Shown in pieces: positions 48,501 to 61,100 of a stretch of DNA of 64,000 bases. The DNA is from Panulirus ornatus (lineage: Eukaryota; Arthropoda; Malacostraca; Decapoda; Palinuridae). Under the pieces are notes generated by a model. That model was not told the DNA's origin, searched no databases, and saw only the letters and a program-made list of their open reading frames with translations. The translations under genes and the position numbers were made by a program. The stretch spans positions 14,986,719 through 15,050,718 of the forward strand of contig NC_092281.1 of assembly GCF_036320965.1 (NCBI RefSeq), in the 5' to 3' direction. The first letter of the stretch is position 1. Every line of letters starts with the position of its first letter.

Positions 48501-48680
48501 AGGAGGGAGGGGGGAGAAAAAGGGAAAAAGGTTTTTGAGGGGGAGAATGGGGTAGTCGGACATGGGGACGGAGCACAGTGGGGAACTGAAAATATGGGGA
48601 AAGAACAATAATAAACGGGGGGCTTGTCGGACAGCTTGTGTTCCTCCGTCCAGAACTTTGCTGGTAAGGCCTACCCCGAA
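45540..48680. other. No gene seen apart from a dispersed repeat
   Basis: Overlapping short frames at 45651-46096 on both strands show no domain. A TGCCATAACTTC word is duplicated at 45960-46005. Purine-rich patch at 48465-48555. Confidence 0.5.
47209..47305 (+). repeat. Dispersed repeat, copy 2 (relative at about 6.1 kb)
   Basis: GGCGGGAGTC, CCCGCTGTGAAGGTCAG, TATCGTCTACCTGCTCCGGTAC and a CCAGTGACC...GATCACAC end match the order of 6119-6232. The upstream 47170-47205 (CGCCTGGGCTCCGGGAGAAT) also resembles 6080-6118. Confidence 0.55.
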
Positions 48681-48684
48681 CCCT

Positions 48685-49125
48685 GGAAGTGAGATGGTCT
48701 AGTTCCCTGGAAATGAAGTACTGTACTACCTCGGCCTCATTGGAAGTGAGGTATTCTCATCTCCTGCAGGTGAGGTATTCCCCTGTCTTCAAGACGTGGT
48801 GTACTCAGTCTTCTGAGAGCGAGGTACCGGTAGGTACTCTGCTGGAAGTGTAGTACTCCCGTCTCCTGGAGGTGATATGCCTGTCTTTGTTTTCATCTCC
48901 TGAAATGAGTTACTCCTGTCTCAGGGAAGTGAGGTGCTTAAGACTTTGCTTTCATCATCTGAGGTGCTCCCATCGCTTGGAGGTGACCTGAACCCGTTCC
49001 CTGGAAGTGGGTTACTCCAAGCTGCAGGATACGAGGAAACTCCGTCTCCTGGAAGTGAGGCACTCTTGTTGCCTGGGAGTACGACGCTCTCATCTCCTAA
49101 GAGTGATGCGTTCTGTCTGCTGAGA
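48685..49125 (+). repeat. Degenerate tandem repeat, about 28-33 bp
   Basis: Many diverged copies of CTGGAAGTGAGGTACTC and CTGTCTCCTGGAGGTGA-type words across 440 bp, with variable spacing. The frames here (48921-49184 minus) are Ser/Leu/Pro-rich by-products. Confidence 0.72.
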
Positions 49126-49192
49126 TAAGATGCTTTCAATTTCTCGATATTTTCCTTATTTCTCTCTTTTTCCTTCCAGTTCAATATTCACT

Positions 49193-49194
<2 letters not shown>

Positions 49195-49268
<74 letters not shown>
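49195..49268. repeat. (TC)n microsatellite
   Basis: About 37 TC units. Confidence 0.97.
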
Positions 49269-49269
<1 letters not shown>

Positions 49270-51003
49270 ATGACACAGGCATTGTTCCCTGGTCAGCTGC
49301 TACTCTGAGCCTCCCTACCTTACCCATCCACCAGCCAGGTGTGCAGTGCCCCTGTACCTGCCACTTGTACGTTGATATTCCCGTCCATTAGGAAGACTGA
49401 TCAACGTGTCCCCGTCGAAAGGTGAATTTCCTCTTGGTGATGATCTTCCTTCTGGTGTTTATGGTTAAATTACCCGGTGTTCTTAAGAGTGTTGATGAGC
49501 CATCGGTGGTCCGTATATTCCCTTAACGAGGTTCCTCGGTTGACATAAAGGTATTGCCATTCTTCCTGCCTCGTTCTGGTGAACCTTTAACACTTCCACA
49601 CACTTCTACACGTACACCTCCACACTGCCAGATACTAACTCCATATACCCACGCTCTCCGCCCCCACACACTTACCACCACACTCATACGCAAACATTCA
49701 CCCACACTCAACTTCCATACATACAAAAATGCTTAAACCTTAAGATCTACATAGCCAGAGACCAGCCAGTTAATCCTTCAGGCATCTTGTTGACACCAAC
49801 CTTGAGATACGGGCGACCAAAGAACAGCCAGCCAGACTTCCAGCCCTTGTGGGGGGGCGACAATATTTCCATCTTCACCAAGGGCCAGAGGAAGGCAACA
49901 AAGGCGGAGAAGGAATTAAGAGAGGGTGAGTTACAGGGGAGGGCTATGGACCTTGTACTTGCTCACCATGGAACAGAGAGAGAGTGAGGGATGATATGAG
50001 GAGAGAATGCTGACGCCCTCACCAAATTCTTGAATAGCCTCCAGGAGGTTCTGGAGAGCCACCTCGGGTATGAAACGTCTGGCGGCATGAAGCGACAACA
50101 GCTGTACCAGTCTATACCATGTTTATCAACAGCGTAGCGCTACAGCGCCAACATGGCACCAAAACCTGTAATCCGCCAAAAGCTGATCACTCGATTTTCG
50201 CCTCACATTTTCCTTCCCTCCACCGCATCACCAGGCCACTACGTTTCTCACCTCACTTTCGACACAAGCTCCCCAATCCCAACCCCCAATGTTCCTACCC
50301 GACCACCGCCATTCCACCTTGAAGCCCGTGTATATCGATCGCCTCTCCATTTTCCTTCAATTTTAGCACATGTTGCACCAACAGCAATCCACTAGGACGA
50401 CCACAAAGTTTATAATTACGATAACTACAGCAACACACACGCGCTACTGACGGCTTTGTTGACGACAGAGAAGCAGTTACAACTGTCCGTTCACAATTGC
50501 CCGCCACAAACGTTAGGTACAACATAAAGTCCCTTCAATAATAACATCAGTAAATTTCGACCAGTACAAAAAGCTGTTTTCCAGCAAGACTGGAGAAAAC
50601 CAAGATAGTGCAGCGTGGGACTTTTCAAGAGAAGAGAACAATGACTGAGGAATGAGAATAACATCACCGTAACAAGAAAGCGAGGGAGGGAGTTACATAA
50701 ACAGAGAAAAAAAAAGAAAGATGAGAGAAATGCAACTGTAAGACTGTACTCAGGACGAGGTACAGACGCAGGAGTTATGAGACTTAGAAAACTATCGCTA
50801 TGAAGACTTATGGGGAATATGAATCATGACGCTGAATACAACATAAATTCCGGGAGGAAATTAACGATATATATAACGTAAGACGGCTAATTTCGAAAAA
50901 TGAAAAATACACACCGTTGATGAATAAAGAAAACTACAGGACGAGATGAGTTCGTTATCTAGTTTGAGAACTGCGTACGCTGAAGCTGAAATACCCAGTG
51001 TGT

Positions 51004-51005
<2 letters not shown>
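49270..51005. other. No gene seen
   Basis: Mixed sequence; the frames at 50119-50395 are proline/serine-rich without a recognised domain. Confidence 0.55.

Positions 51006-51006
<1 letters not shown>

Positions 51007-51088
<82 letters not shown>
51007..51088. repeat. (GA)n microsatellite
   Basis: About 41 GA units. Confidence 0.97.
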
Positions 51089-51089
<1 letters not shown>

Positions 51090-51408
51090 AAGGCTGAGGG
51101 AGGGAGGCGTGAGGCTCAGCCAGGCAGCAGGAGGCTGCTGTGATAAATTATGGCGAGGCTCCCGTGTTGGTGAAGGGAGGCGGGAATGATGGAAAAGCCC
51201 GAGCCCTTGGTCCTGTGTCGCCTGGGGTTGTGTCCTCCGGCTGACTATTATCAACATTCCAGGGGCCAACTTGTAAGGTATACGTATACGGAATCCCGTC
51301 CAGAGAGCTCTTGTACTGACTGTGTGGACTGCGCAGAAAGATGCGTGCCCAAGACCCAAGGTATTAGAAATGGGGATTCTAAGCCTTGCTCAGTTTGCCA
51401 GAATACAA

Positions 51409-51425
51409 GAGAGAGAGAGAGAGCG

Positions 51426-51514
<89 letters not shown>
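51409..51514. repeat. (GA)n microsatellite
   Basis: About 52 GA units with a GCGAGCGA interruption near 51423. Confidence 0.97.
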
Positions 51515-51516
<2 letters not shown>

Positions 51517-52610
51517 CACTTGTCTGAGTAATTAACGTTCGACTTTGCCAGTAAATTGTGCGAAACTGGAGAACTGTGGGAGACGTGGTGGAATGATGGC
51601 AGGGCGTGGATCACAGCACCAGATTTACGAGCACGTTCTGCTCCGCGAAACATAGCGGGCGACGGAGACGTGTACACTGTACGGGGCATCTGTGGCTCCT
51701 GCAGGAGGAGGAGGAACATGGAGGACCACGTCTAGAACGTAAGAGGTGAACTGAATACCAGAAAAATTCCCCTAGCCAGTGATGCCCTTTTTCTCTTCCA
51801 AATGAAAACTTTATTTCCATGATGCAGAAACGTGCGACACGTAACCGCCCGTGTAAGTCTGGAACCATCATGTATGTCTGTACACTAGCCACGCTCTTTT
51901 TCTCCCTCCCCTTTTTTTTCCCCTGGCATAAGCCACTAAATAACCCGTCAGTAATTGCGGCACTCATGTTGAGGACAGGTGTCATCACATGAGAAGTGGC
52001 ACGTCTGCACGTAATGCCGTCGTATCCAACTAAAAAAAAAAAAAAAAGCATTACCGTGGGAGAAGCCTAGTCAGTGAGGTGGGCCAGGAGCTGCTGGCTT
52101 GGCGTACCCAATACACCGGGTCGGGGATATTGCCTGTTTCTCCTCTGTCTCGTCAGCTTACACGGCTCCCTAGCGTTGGCAAGCGTCCTGCTCCTGAGAG
52201 GTTCATGACAAATAAGAAATTCCTTAACAAGACGCAACAGACGACTTAACTACTGGGACGTACCTACATACACTATAAACGATCTAGTTTAAGGTTCTGA
52301 GGTCTTCCTCACTGGTTAAGTAAACAGTCTGTGTTTGGGGGGGAATCAAATCTTGGCGCCACGTATACAGCCATCACACCACAAACCAGAACGAGAGGAG
52401 GTGCGAGAGAGAACCGCACTGATAAATGATGTTTGCAGTACATGTTGTTGGCGGGCAGTGACGGCCGTGATTAATCCCCTGTAAATGGTGTTTCCGCTCC
52501 CTCCTTTCAACCGCTGTGTCGTCATTAATCTCGCCGTTACAGTGGTTCCATCTTCGCCGTGCAGGATGCTTAAGAATACCTGGAATCCGATTCATCAGGC
52601 GGAGTCTCAC
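51515..52610. other. No gene seen
   Basis: Contains a 15-A run at about 52033; otherwise mixed with no recognised feature. Confidence 0.55.
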
Positions 52611-52614
52611 ACAA

Positions 52615-52755
52615 GGCAGCGTTAGGACGACAATGTAAACCCCTTACGACAACTATGACCCACATCTCATTTCATCAGCTTATCTTTCGGAGGATTTCGA
52701 ACCCCAGACACTGCTGATCAGACGCCAAGTGCCGTAGCTCTGGAACTGTACCAGT
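52615..52755 (-). mobile_element. tRNA-derived SINE remnant (minus strand)
   Basis: Minus strand: AGAGCTACGGCACTTGGCGT (A-box-like), GATCAGCAGTGTCTG, then a B-box GGTTCGAAATCC at about 52691-52702, followed by AAGCTGATGAAATGAGATG. Spacing of the boxes fits a tRNA-derived head. The B-box has an extra A and no acceptor stem pairs, so it is not called as a tRNA gene. Confidence 0.42.
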
Positions 52756-52796
52756 ATAGAACAGAACACTGAAGAACAACTTTTCACGTTAAACTC

Positions 52797-52915
52797 GAGC
52801 ACGACAGCACGACCCCATGAATACGACCCTTGGGTATGGATATCCTGACATGTGTGTCCAGTGAGGTTAGACTGAAGTTCATGTCATGGCAACCAAGAGT
52901 CGTGCCGTCGTGCTC
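52797..52915. mobile_element. Foldback (inverted-repeat) element
   Basis: GAGCACGACAGCACGAC (52797-52813) and GTCGTGCCGTCGTGCTC (52899-52915) are inverted copies matching at 16 of 17 positions, enclosing about 85 bp. Inside the left arm the minus strand reads ATACCCAAGGGTCGT, which recurs as ATACCCAAAGGTCGT near 54300. This looks like a small non-autonomous palindromic element (119 bp). No target-site duplication was confirmed. Confidence 0.6.
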
Positions 52916-53491
52916 AAGGCCCCATCGGCGTAACCCGAAGGCGGCGGACATGTACAACCAACATCACAAGACCTGCACACCTGTTGCCAGGTAAAGGCAG
53001 TCTTAGAACTGAGAAGGATTACTTCAAGCATACATCGGCAGCTGTAATCACGCGGACGGACGCCTGAGGCCCATCATCACCTGTTTGTACGAGTCACTAT
53101 GAAGTATTATTTCACACCTTCCATCTCACTATATTCCTTTGCTCTAAATGTTATCGAACATCTTCACTCACTGTCGTCACTTGCTGTCCATATTCTCTGG
53201 CAAATGTATCGTTGCCAACCAGCCTGCGTCCACCGTGCCTGCCCGTATAGTCGTCTGCTCAGGTATCGACACTCATGTTATCGTCCATCTGTCAATACAT
53301 CTGCTTGTTACTCGTTGTCTGTGCGAGTATTTATTCATTTTCTCTTTCTAACGATCAGAGAGGTGAAGTAACGCTGAGCGCATGGACAGGTGACCGTCTG
53401 GGAACACCAGATTTTACAGGCACATGCGGAGAGCGCAACGCACCACTCCTGAATAATAGGACAATTTCGTCATCATCCATATGTAAACAAG

Positions 53492-53493
<2 letters not shown>

Positions 53494-53576
<83 letters not shown>
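53494..53576. repeat. (TC)n microsatellite
   Basis: About 41 TC units. Confidence 0.97.
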
Positions 53577-53578
<2 letters not shown>

Positions 53579-54220
53579 TTTACATCTGTCTTCTGTGAGT
53601 TCGCGTCCATCCGCGCGTCCCTCCTTTCCTCTGCGTCTTAATATCGCAGTATTTCTCTCTGTCCTCTGACCCAGTTGGCATCCATTCATCTCTCTTAATC
53701 TCCGAGACGTCTAATAATAAATATCTCTCCGTCTCCTCTATCTCCATCGCTCAACGAGCCTATAATTGCCCCAACGTTTTCCCCTGGGAGACGACCACTG
53801 CCGCTGCCCCGCCCCGGTGTAACCTGCTTGATTTATCTACCATGCCCCGTGGGGGGGGGAGAATCTTTATGAACTACTCAGTATCTGTTTACCACGCATT
53901 AATCTCCATAAATCCTCCTCCTGGTCTTCCTGTGTTATAAACACATAATGAAATTACAAGTTTTTACCTAAACGGATGATTTATGGTCAGTCCCAGACAG
54001 GAGGCTGACTCTCCCAGCAAGACGAAGGAATTAACAAAGAATCTTTATCATAAATGAAATTCAGTTACTTGAACAAATGCACTGTCATCTATGTTTCGGT
54101 TAATCATAGTCTGAGTGACGCACGTGCGGAATGTCTTGCCCTACACCACCAACCTCAGTGCAGTGAGGTGAAAGTGCCCACACATATGATAATGGTAGGG
54201 TTAACACCCTCACTCAACAC
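53577..54220. other. No gene seen
   Basis: Pyrimidine-rich at the left, then mixed; nothing recognised. Confidence 0.6.
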
Positions 54221-54224
54221 GACT

Positions 54225-54330
54225 GTACTATCCCCCTGGGCAAACCTCTGACTTGACCCTTAAGGGTAAGGCCAAAGCTCAGGCCCTTTATACCCAAAGG
54301 TCGTACTGGCGTGCTGAAGGGTTAATAATA
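54225..54330 (+). mobile_element. Diverged relative of the 52.8 kb foldback element
   Basis: GACCCTTAAGGGTAAGGCC is followed by CTTTATACCCAAAGGTCGTA and GGCGTGCTGAAGG. The right end matches the minus strand of 52797-52840 (ATACCCAAGGGTCGT then CGTGCT). The left part carries its own small palindrome (ACCCTTAAGGGT). Confidence 0.45.
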
Positions 54331-54334
54331 CAGA

Positions 54335-56555
54335 TGACAACTTCTCAGACACTGGCACAGCCCACACCTGCAGCCAGGGAACCCCAAGTCAGACCAGGTC
54401 TCTCTCTCTAAATGATATAACGTCTTTGTTGAAGCTCAAACTCCATCACCCGAAGAAAAAGGAGTAGACGATTTGTTTTACAAGTTCCCTAAAGCTAACA
54501 GAACGCTACTGTTGAAACCTCATACCAGTTTGAGTAATGATATTTGCAATTCAATGTAATTTGAGACATCTGTCCTTTCCATATCGTTTCTGAGGTGTTA
54601 TCCTTAACGTAACGTAACATATTCTTCTGTATTATTGCTCGTAACTGCAGACAGCAAACTTTGATCTCGTAAATGATTCTACTTCCGGAGCTGTTACAAA
54701 AAAACAAAAAACAAAAAAAAAAAAAACGAGAAATCTACTCCTGTGCCTCTTCTTTCCTTGCCGAGCATATCACAACATTTTCTTCAAAAGTACAGATCTC
54801 AATCGTTGCAGCATCTTTTAACTTGATACAAAACCTTTTATTACTGTTCTTTCGAACGACATAACTTTCTCGAAGTTGAGTTTGGCTTAGAATACTTCGT
54901 CAAGTCATGGCATATATTCCACGAAGACATCAATGCTGTTTATCTTCCTGCATCAAAAAAGGAGTCAATGCATGATGGCCACTGACACCTGAAGGAAGTG
55001 ATTCTCTGTGACACGCTGGCAATAAAGGAGTCTGATCGTACTCCAGCAAACGTCATCGGCAGAAATCACAGTGGTAGCGATGAATCCTCGGGTATACACC
55101 AAGCCTGAACCTCCGTCATCAGGAATATATCTACTCCTTAACCGGGCTCAGAAGGGCTCGGCTTTACCATCAGATGATCATCATACATCATGTCGGTGAT
55201 ACGTGATCCCAATTACATCCATCACGGTAATATACTGTCTGTCAACAGCTTGTGAATGATGATGATGAACACTGCTTGTAGTTAAGTCCAGGTTCCATGC
55301 CATGAGTCCGGGAACGGAAGCTGGGTTTGAAGGCAACACAGGGGGCGTGACCCATGTTACGGCGTTGGAACAGGAATGAAACACATTCGCTCAAGACGAC
55401 TACAAATGATTTAGAAACATCCGGAAGGAGACACAGGACGTAGTCAATATAAATATATAATTGTGTTTACGGAAACGACGACGACAAATCCCCAGGCGTT
55501 TACTCAAGGCAACACAACACACACACATGTCCTCCATCATTTCCCTCACAGCGCGACCAGACGTTAACGCCGCAGCACAAAGACCGTGTGGTCGTGATCA
55601 GATCTCACTCTCACGCCTAATGGACACAGCCAGACTCGCTGTCTCTGTGACGTGAAGGATCCGTAACCCTGCCTGAACTCTCTTTTTAAACCCGAAGAGG
55701 ACCAGTGTCAGTGAACCTGTCGGTCAGGCCGACTTGACTGTCTCATTGATACCCGTGCAACAGACACGCAGGCAGTTGGTCAATCAGCCGCCTAGCGCCT
55801 GCCTGAACAGGTGTCGGCCATGCGACTCCACTCTCTCAACTGTGGGAGATCCGCGGAGACCTCATTATCAGCTTCCTCCTCCACCACAAGTTCTAGGAGA
55901 CTCTGGCTCCTCCCTCAAGGAACGTCACCACCCAGCAACACCACCACCACATACCACCTTATACCAAAGCGCCACGACATACCACACATCCCAAACAAAC
56001 CAGCACGAATGCTGGCAAACATCGCCGACTAGTCTGCTCGCTTTCCTGGGTCTTAACGGAAATAATGTCACTTATCTCTCGTAAGTCCCTCTCATTGTTG
56101 CGAACATGAGCTTATCCCAGCTTACGGCGCTGTAAAAATCACCGCTGTGAGCTTTAGGCGTTTTAAGTCAGACCTGTGACCTTCCGTTACAATATACTCA
56201 TTCATTGTTCAGAGCTGACGGCACAGGACACTAATCGACAACTTGTTAACCTGTGACACGGTTCATATTTCTAGGGCTGTAAACTCACGACTCGGCAAAC
56301 ACGAGCAATGGAGTGAACTCGTCTACTGTTCTATGACTAATGATGAACTCAGTCATAACCGAGAGTTGACGGTACAATAAACTTAGTCATGAGTTTAATG
56401 TACAGTGCGCTCAGCGCTCTTAGCCTACACCGCTAAACGTCATGTGTTCCGAGCATACTGTAAGTAACGTTCGCTGTTGCAAGGTCCAGCAACAGAACGC
56501 AATGTACAGACCTGAGGGCAACGCAGATTCTCCTCTGTGCCGCATCTTGCTATTG
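54335..56555. other. No gene seen
   Basis: Contains A-rich runs at about 54700-54725. Frames at 55734-56084 are Ser/Thr/Pro-rich and unrecognised. Confidence 0.5.
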
Positions 56556-56559
56556 TGAG

Positions 56560-56650
56560 ACTTATCAGTGGGCTCGAACCCTGGTCCCGGCACGCGTCGT
56601 TGTGGTGTACCACGAGTCGTAGCTCGCCCCCCGCGATCCCCAGGTTCCTC
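56560..56650 (-). mobile_element. tRNA-derived SINE head remnant (minus strand)
   Basis: Minus strand: GGGGATCGCGGGGGGCGAGC, then TACGACTCGTGGTACACCAC (A-box region) and a B-box GGTTCGAGCCC at about 56572-56582. Box order and spacing fit a tRNA-derived head. It lacks a paired acceptor stem, so a functional tRNA gene is unlikely. Confidence 0.42.
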
Positions 56651-56654
56651 AGGC

Positions 56655-57485
56655 ACATCCATTGCCCATTAAAGTTATTAAAGAGTGAGGGGTAGACTGA
56701 CGCGGAGCACAGATGCAAGCCACAGACAACACAGTTTGCGCATGATACTCATAACATGGTGTGTTCAGGTCGCAAAGAAAAATGACGTGCACAAGACACA
56801 GGGGCACCGTGGACGGTCTTGGGGCCCACGGGAGAAGTGAGCTGCCATACTGAGAGACATTATAACGTTTCAACTCATGCTGGGATAATAACCATCTCCA
56901 CCTCTCATTACCCGCAGAAAACGGAAGCAATAAATATCACGTTCATGTCACATATTAAGATATCAAGGGAAGGCACGAAGAGATTCTCTGTACACTAATG
57001 TTTACAAAAACCTAGCAACATACCGCGGGTGGTGAGATACCATCAAGCAACAACGAGTCGCCGGCAAGGCTTGGCGGACCCGGCAAATGAGTCGGTGTTG
57101 CCAGACGCCGTGCGCACCTCTCATTACGACCCTAGTCTTTAATACCTTAGGATGGTTCCGTAATTTGGATTAATAAGATAATAGCTGTTTCCTCCTCACC
57201 GTGCACACAAATGGCCATACGCTTGTGCGTATGTGGTAAAAAGAGCGAGCGAGACCTCGACTGTACGTCGTTTCGGCAGTTTGATGACTTTTAGCAAACA
57301 AAGAACGCATTCGAAATGGCCAGGACAGGCTCAGCCACTGAGAAGGTAATTATACAGTTATGTCAGAATGGATGATTTATCTGCTTTTTACATGTCATGT
57401 AAGTTACTTACGTGGTAGTGAGAACTGTGAAATGTTAGTTAGCAACGTGTTATCGGCAGAAAAGGGGTTAGCAGGGAATTTGGGC
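56655..57485. other. No gene seen
   Basis: Mixed AT-rich sequence; nothing recognised. Confidence 0.6.
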
Positions 57486-57489
57486 AACT

Positions 57490-57537
57490 GCAATTTTTTT
57501 TATGCGGGAGACAGCGACAAAGTATATAAAAAGAAAA

Positions 57538-57546
<9 letters not shown>
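57490..57546 (+). mobile_element. Retroelement 3' tail followed by A run and (TA)n
   Basis: TATGCGGGAGACAGCGACAA followed by AGTATATAAAAAG and an A run, then a TA array. I recognise GCGGGAGACAGCGACAAAGTAT as a common 3' terminus of decapod LINE-type repeats (memory, not checked). Only the terminal 40-50 bp is evident; the 5' boundary is unknown. Confidence 0.42.

Positions 57547-57583
<37 letters not shown>
57547..57583. repeat. (TA)n microsatellite at element 3' end
   Basis: About 18 TA units after the A run. Confidence 0.96.
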
Positions 57584-57585
<2 letters not shown>

Positions 57586-57749
57586 GAGGATTTTCGATTG
57601 AAAACGGTATTTTGCACAATGGAGCTACTAATTTGCGTCATTTTCTAATACAATATCAATTCGTTAATCTATATACCATGGGGGAAACTCACATTTCTGT
57701 AAGCCTTAACTTTAAATATATACCATGTCTTCACCTGAGTGTAAACATA

Positions 57750-57912
57750 CCTTATCAGCCAGCTTGAAGGGGATGATGAAGGGCAGGGATGGCTGTGAGC
57801 CGGCTACCCTATCCAGGACTCGAACCCATGCATCACAGCAAGTGCACCACGTGAGTTTGGATATTATGCCACAAGAGCGGCGAGTACACTGTGTACTCCT
57901 ACCCATCCAGTA
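57750..57912 (-). mobile_element. tRNA-derived SINE copy (minus strand)
   Basis: Minus strand: head around GCTCTTGTGGCATAATATCC, B-box GGTTCGAGTCC at about 57811-57821, then GGCTCACAGCCATCCCTGCC and the shared tail TTCATCATCCCCTTCAAGCT followed by GGCTGATAAGGTA. The tail order matches the copies at 0.2-0.36 and 10.3 kb. Its 3' end lies within about 170 bp of the TA array at 57.55-57.58 kb. Confidence 0.6.
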
Positions 57913-57914
57913 GG

Positions 57915-58137
57915 AGGTGGCGCAGAAGTGGATACACAGTGAACGTAAGGCCCAGGGTTGGACCTGAAGTTACAGTGAGAAAAATGTTAACAAGGATTTT
58001 GGGCAGCATTGAACGAATTATCCAGCAAACCCGACCAGGTAATTCTCCAGATAATTGAAACGCATGCAGGAATTACCCTGCTTGGTGCTCTTTAAGACTA
58101 TTTAGCTGATTTGTGAGTGAACCGAAGCTTTGGAAAA
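57915..58137. other. Left flank of the satellite array
   Basis: Unique-looking sequence, no gene. The last 15 bp (GAAAACGAGG) already resemble a unit end. Confidence 0.6.
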
Positions 58138-61100
58138 CGAGGTTGTGTAAGCCAGACCTATCCTCATATAACCGGGGTTGTGTAATAATCCAGACCTATC
58201 CTCATACAACCGAGGTTGTGCAATCCAGACGTATCCTCATACAACCAGGGTTGTGTAATATAAACCTATCCTCACACAAACGAAGCTGTGTGATACAAAC
58301 CTATCCTCATACAACCGAGGTTGTGTAATACAAGCCTAGCCTCACACAACCGAGGTTGTGTAATACAAGCCTAGCCTCATACAACCGAGGTTGTGTAAGC
58401 CAGACCTATCCTCATACAACCGAGGTTGTGCAATCCAGACGTATCCTCATACAACCGAGGTTGTGTAATACAAGCCTAGCCTCACACAACCGAGGTTGTG
58501 TAATACAAGCCTAGCCTCACACAACCGAGGTTGTGTAATACAAGCCTAGCCTCACACAACCGAGGTTGTGTAATACAAGCCTAGCCTCACACAACCGAGG
58601 TTGTGTAAGCCAGACCTATCCTCATACAACCGAGGTTGTGTAAGCCAGACCTATCCTCATACAACCGAGGTTGTGTAAGCCAGACCTATCCTCATACAAC
58701 CGAGGTTGTGTAATACAAGCCTAGCCTCACACAACCGAGGTTGTGTAATACAAGCCTAGCCTCACACAACCGAGGTTGTGCAATCCAGACGTATCCTCAT
58801 ACAACCGAGGTTGTGCAATCCAGACGTATCCTCATACAACCGAGGTTGTGCAATCCAGACGTATCCTCATACAACCGAGGTTGTGTAATACAAGCCTAGC
58901 CTCACACAACCGAGGTTGTGCAATCCAGACGTATCCTCATACAACCGAGGTTGTGTAATACAAGCCTAGCCTCACACAACCGAGGTTGTGTAATACAAGC
59001 CTAGCCTCACACAACCGAGGTTGTGTAATACAAGCCTAGCCTCACACAACCGAGGTTGTGCAATCCAGACGTATCCTCATACAACCGAGGTTGTGTAAGC
59101 CAGACCTATCCTCATATAACCGGGTTGTGTAATAATCCAGACCTATCCTCATATAACCGGGTTGTGTAATAATCCAGACCTATCCTCATATAACCGGGTT
59201 GTGTAATAATCCAGACCTATCCTCATATAACCGGGTTGTGTAATAATCCAGACCTATCCTCATACAACCAGGGTTGTGTAATATAAACCTATCCTCACAC
59301 AAACGAAGCTGTGTGATACAAACCTATCCTCATACAACCGAGGTTGTGTAATACAAGCCTAGCCTCACACAACCGAGGTTGTGTAATACAAGCCTAGCCT
59401 CACACAACCGAGGTTGTGCAATCCAGACGTATCCTCATACAACCGAGGTTGTGCAATCCAGACGTATCCTCATACAACCGAGGTTGTGCAATCCAGACGT
59501 ATCCTCATACAACCGAGGTTGTGTAATACAAGCCTAGCCTCACACAACCGAGGTTGTGTAATACAAGCCTAGCCTCACACAACCGAGGTTGTGCAATCCA
59601 GACGTATCCTCATACAACCGAGGTTGTGTAATACAAGCCTAGCCTCACACAACCGAGGTTGTGTAATACAAGCCTAGCCTCACACAACCGAGGTTGTGTA
59701 ATACAAGCCTAGCCTCACACAACCGAGGTTGTGTAAGCCAGACCTATCCTCATACAACCGAGGTTGTGTAATACAAGCCTAGCCTCACACAACCGAGGTT
59801 GTGTAATACAAGCCTAGCCTCACACAACCGAGGTTGTGTAAGCCAGACCTATCCTCATACAACCGAGGTTGTGTAATACAAGCCTAGCCTCACACAACCG
59901 AGGTTGTGTAATACAAGCCTAGCCTCACACAACCGAGGTTGTGTAAGCCAGACCTATCCTCATACAACCGAGGTTGTGCAATCCAGACGTATCCTCATAC
60001 AACCGAGGTTGTGCAATCCAGACGTATCCTCATACAACCGAGGTTGTGTAAGCCAGACCTATCCTCATACAACCGAGGTTGTGTAAGCCAGACCTATCCT
60101 CATACAACCGAGGTTGTGTAAGCCAGACCTATCCTCATACAACCGAGGTTGTGTAATACAAGCCTAGCCTCACACAACCGAGGTTGTGCAATCCAGACGT
60201 ATCCTCATACAACCAGGGTTGTGTAATATAAACCTATCCTCACACAAACGAAGCTGTGTGATACAAACCTATCCTCATACAACCGAGGTTGTGTAAGCCA
60301 GACCTATCCTCATACAACCAGGGTTGTGTAATATAAACCTATCCTCACACAAACGAAGCTGTGTGATACAAACCTATCCTCATACAACCGAGGTTGTGCA
60401 ATCCAGACGTATCCTCATACAACCGAGGTTGTGTAATACAAGCCTAGCCTCACACAACCGAGGTTGTGCAATCCAGACGTATCCTCATACAACCGAGGTT
60501 GTGTAATACAAGCCTAGCCTCACACAACCGAGGTTGTGCAATCCAGACGTATCCTCATACAACCGAGGTTGTGTAATACAAGCCTAGCCTCACACAACCG
60601 AGGTTGTGTAATACAAGCCTAGCCTCACACAACCGAGGTTGTGCAATCCAGACGTATCCTCATACAACCGAGGTTGTGTAATACAAGCCTAGCCTCACAC
60701 AACCGAGGTTGTGTAAGCCAGACCTATCCTCATACAACCGAGGTTGTGTAATACAAGCCTAGCCTCACACAACCGAGGTTGTGTAAGCCAGACCTATCCT
60801 CATACAACCGAGGTTGTGTAAGCCAGACCTATCCTCATACAACCGAGGTTGTGTAATACAAGCCTAGCCTCACACAACCGAGGTTGTGTAAGCCAGACCT
60901 ATCCTCATACAACCGAGGTTGTGTAATACAAGCCTAGCCTCACACAACCGAGGTTGTGCAATCCAGACGTATCCTCATACAACCGAGGTTGTGTAATACA
61001 AGCCTAGCCTCACACAACCGAGGTTGTGCAATCCAGACGTATCCTCATACAACCAGGGTTGTGTAATATAAACCTATCCTCACACAAACGAAGCTGTGTG

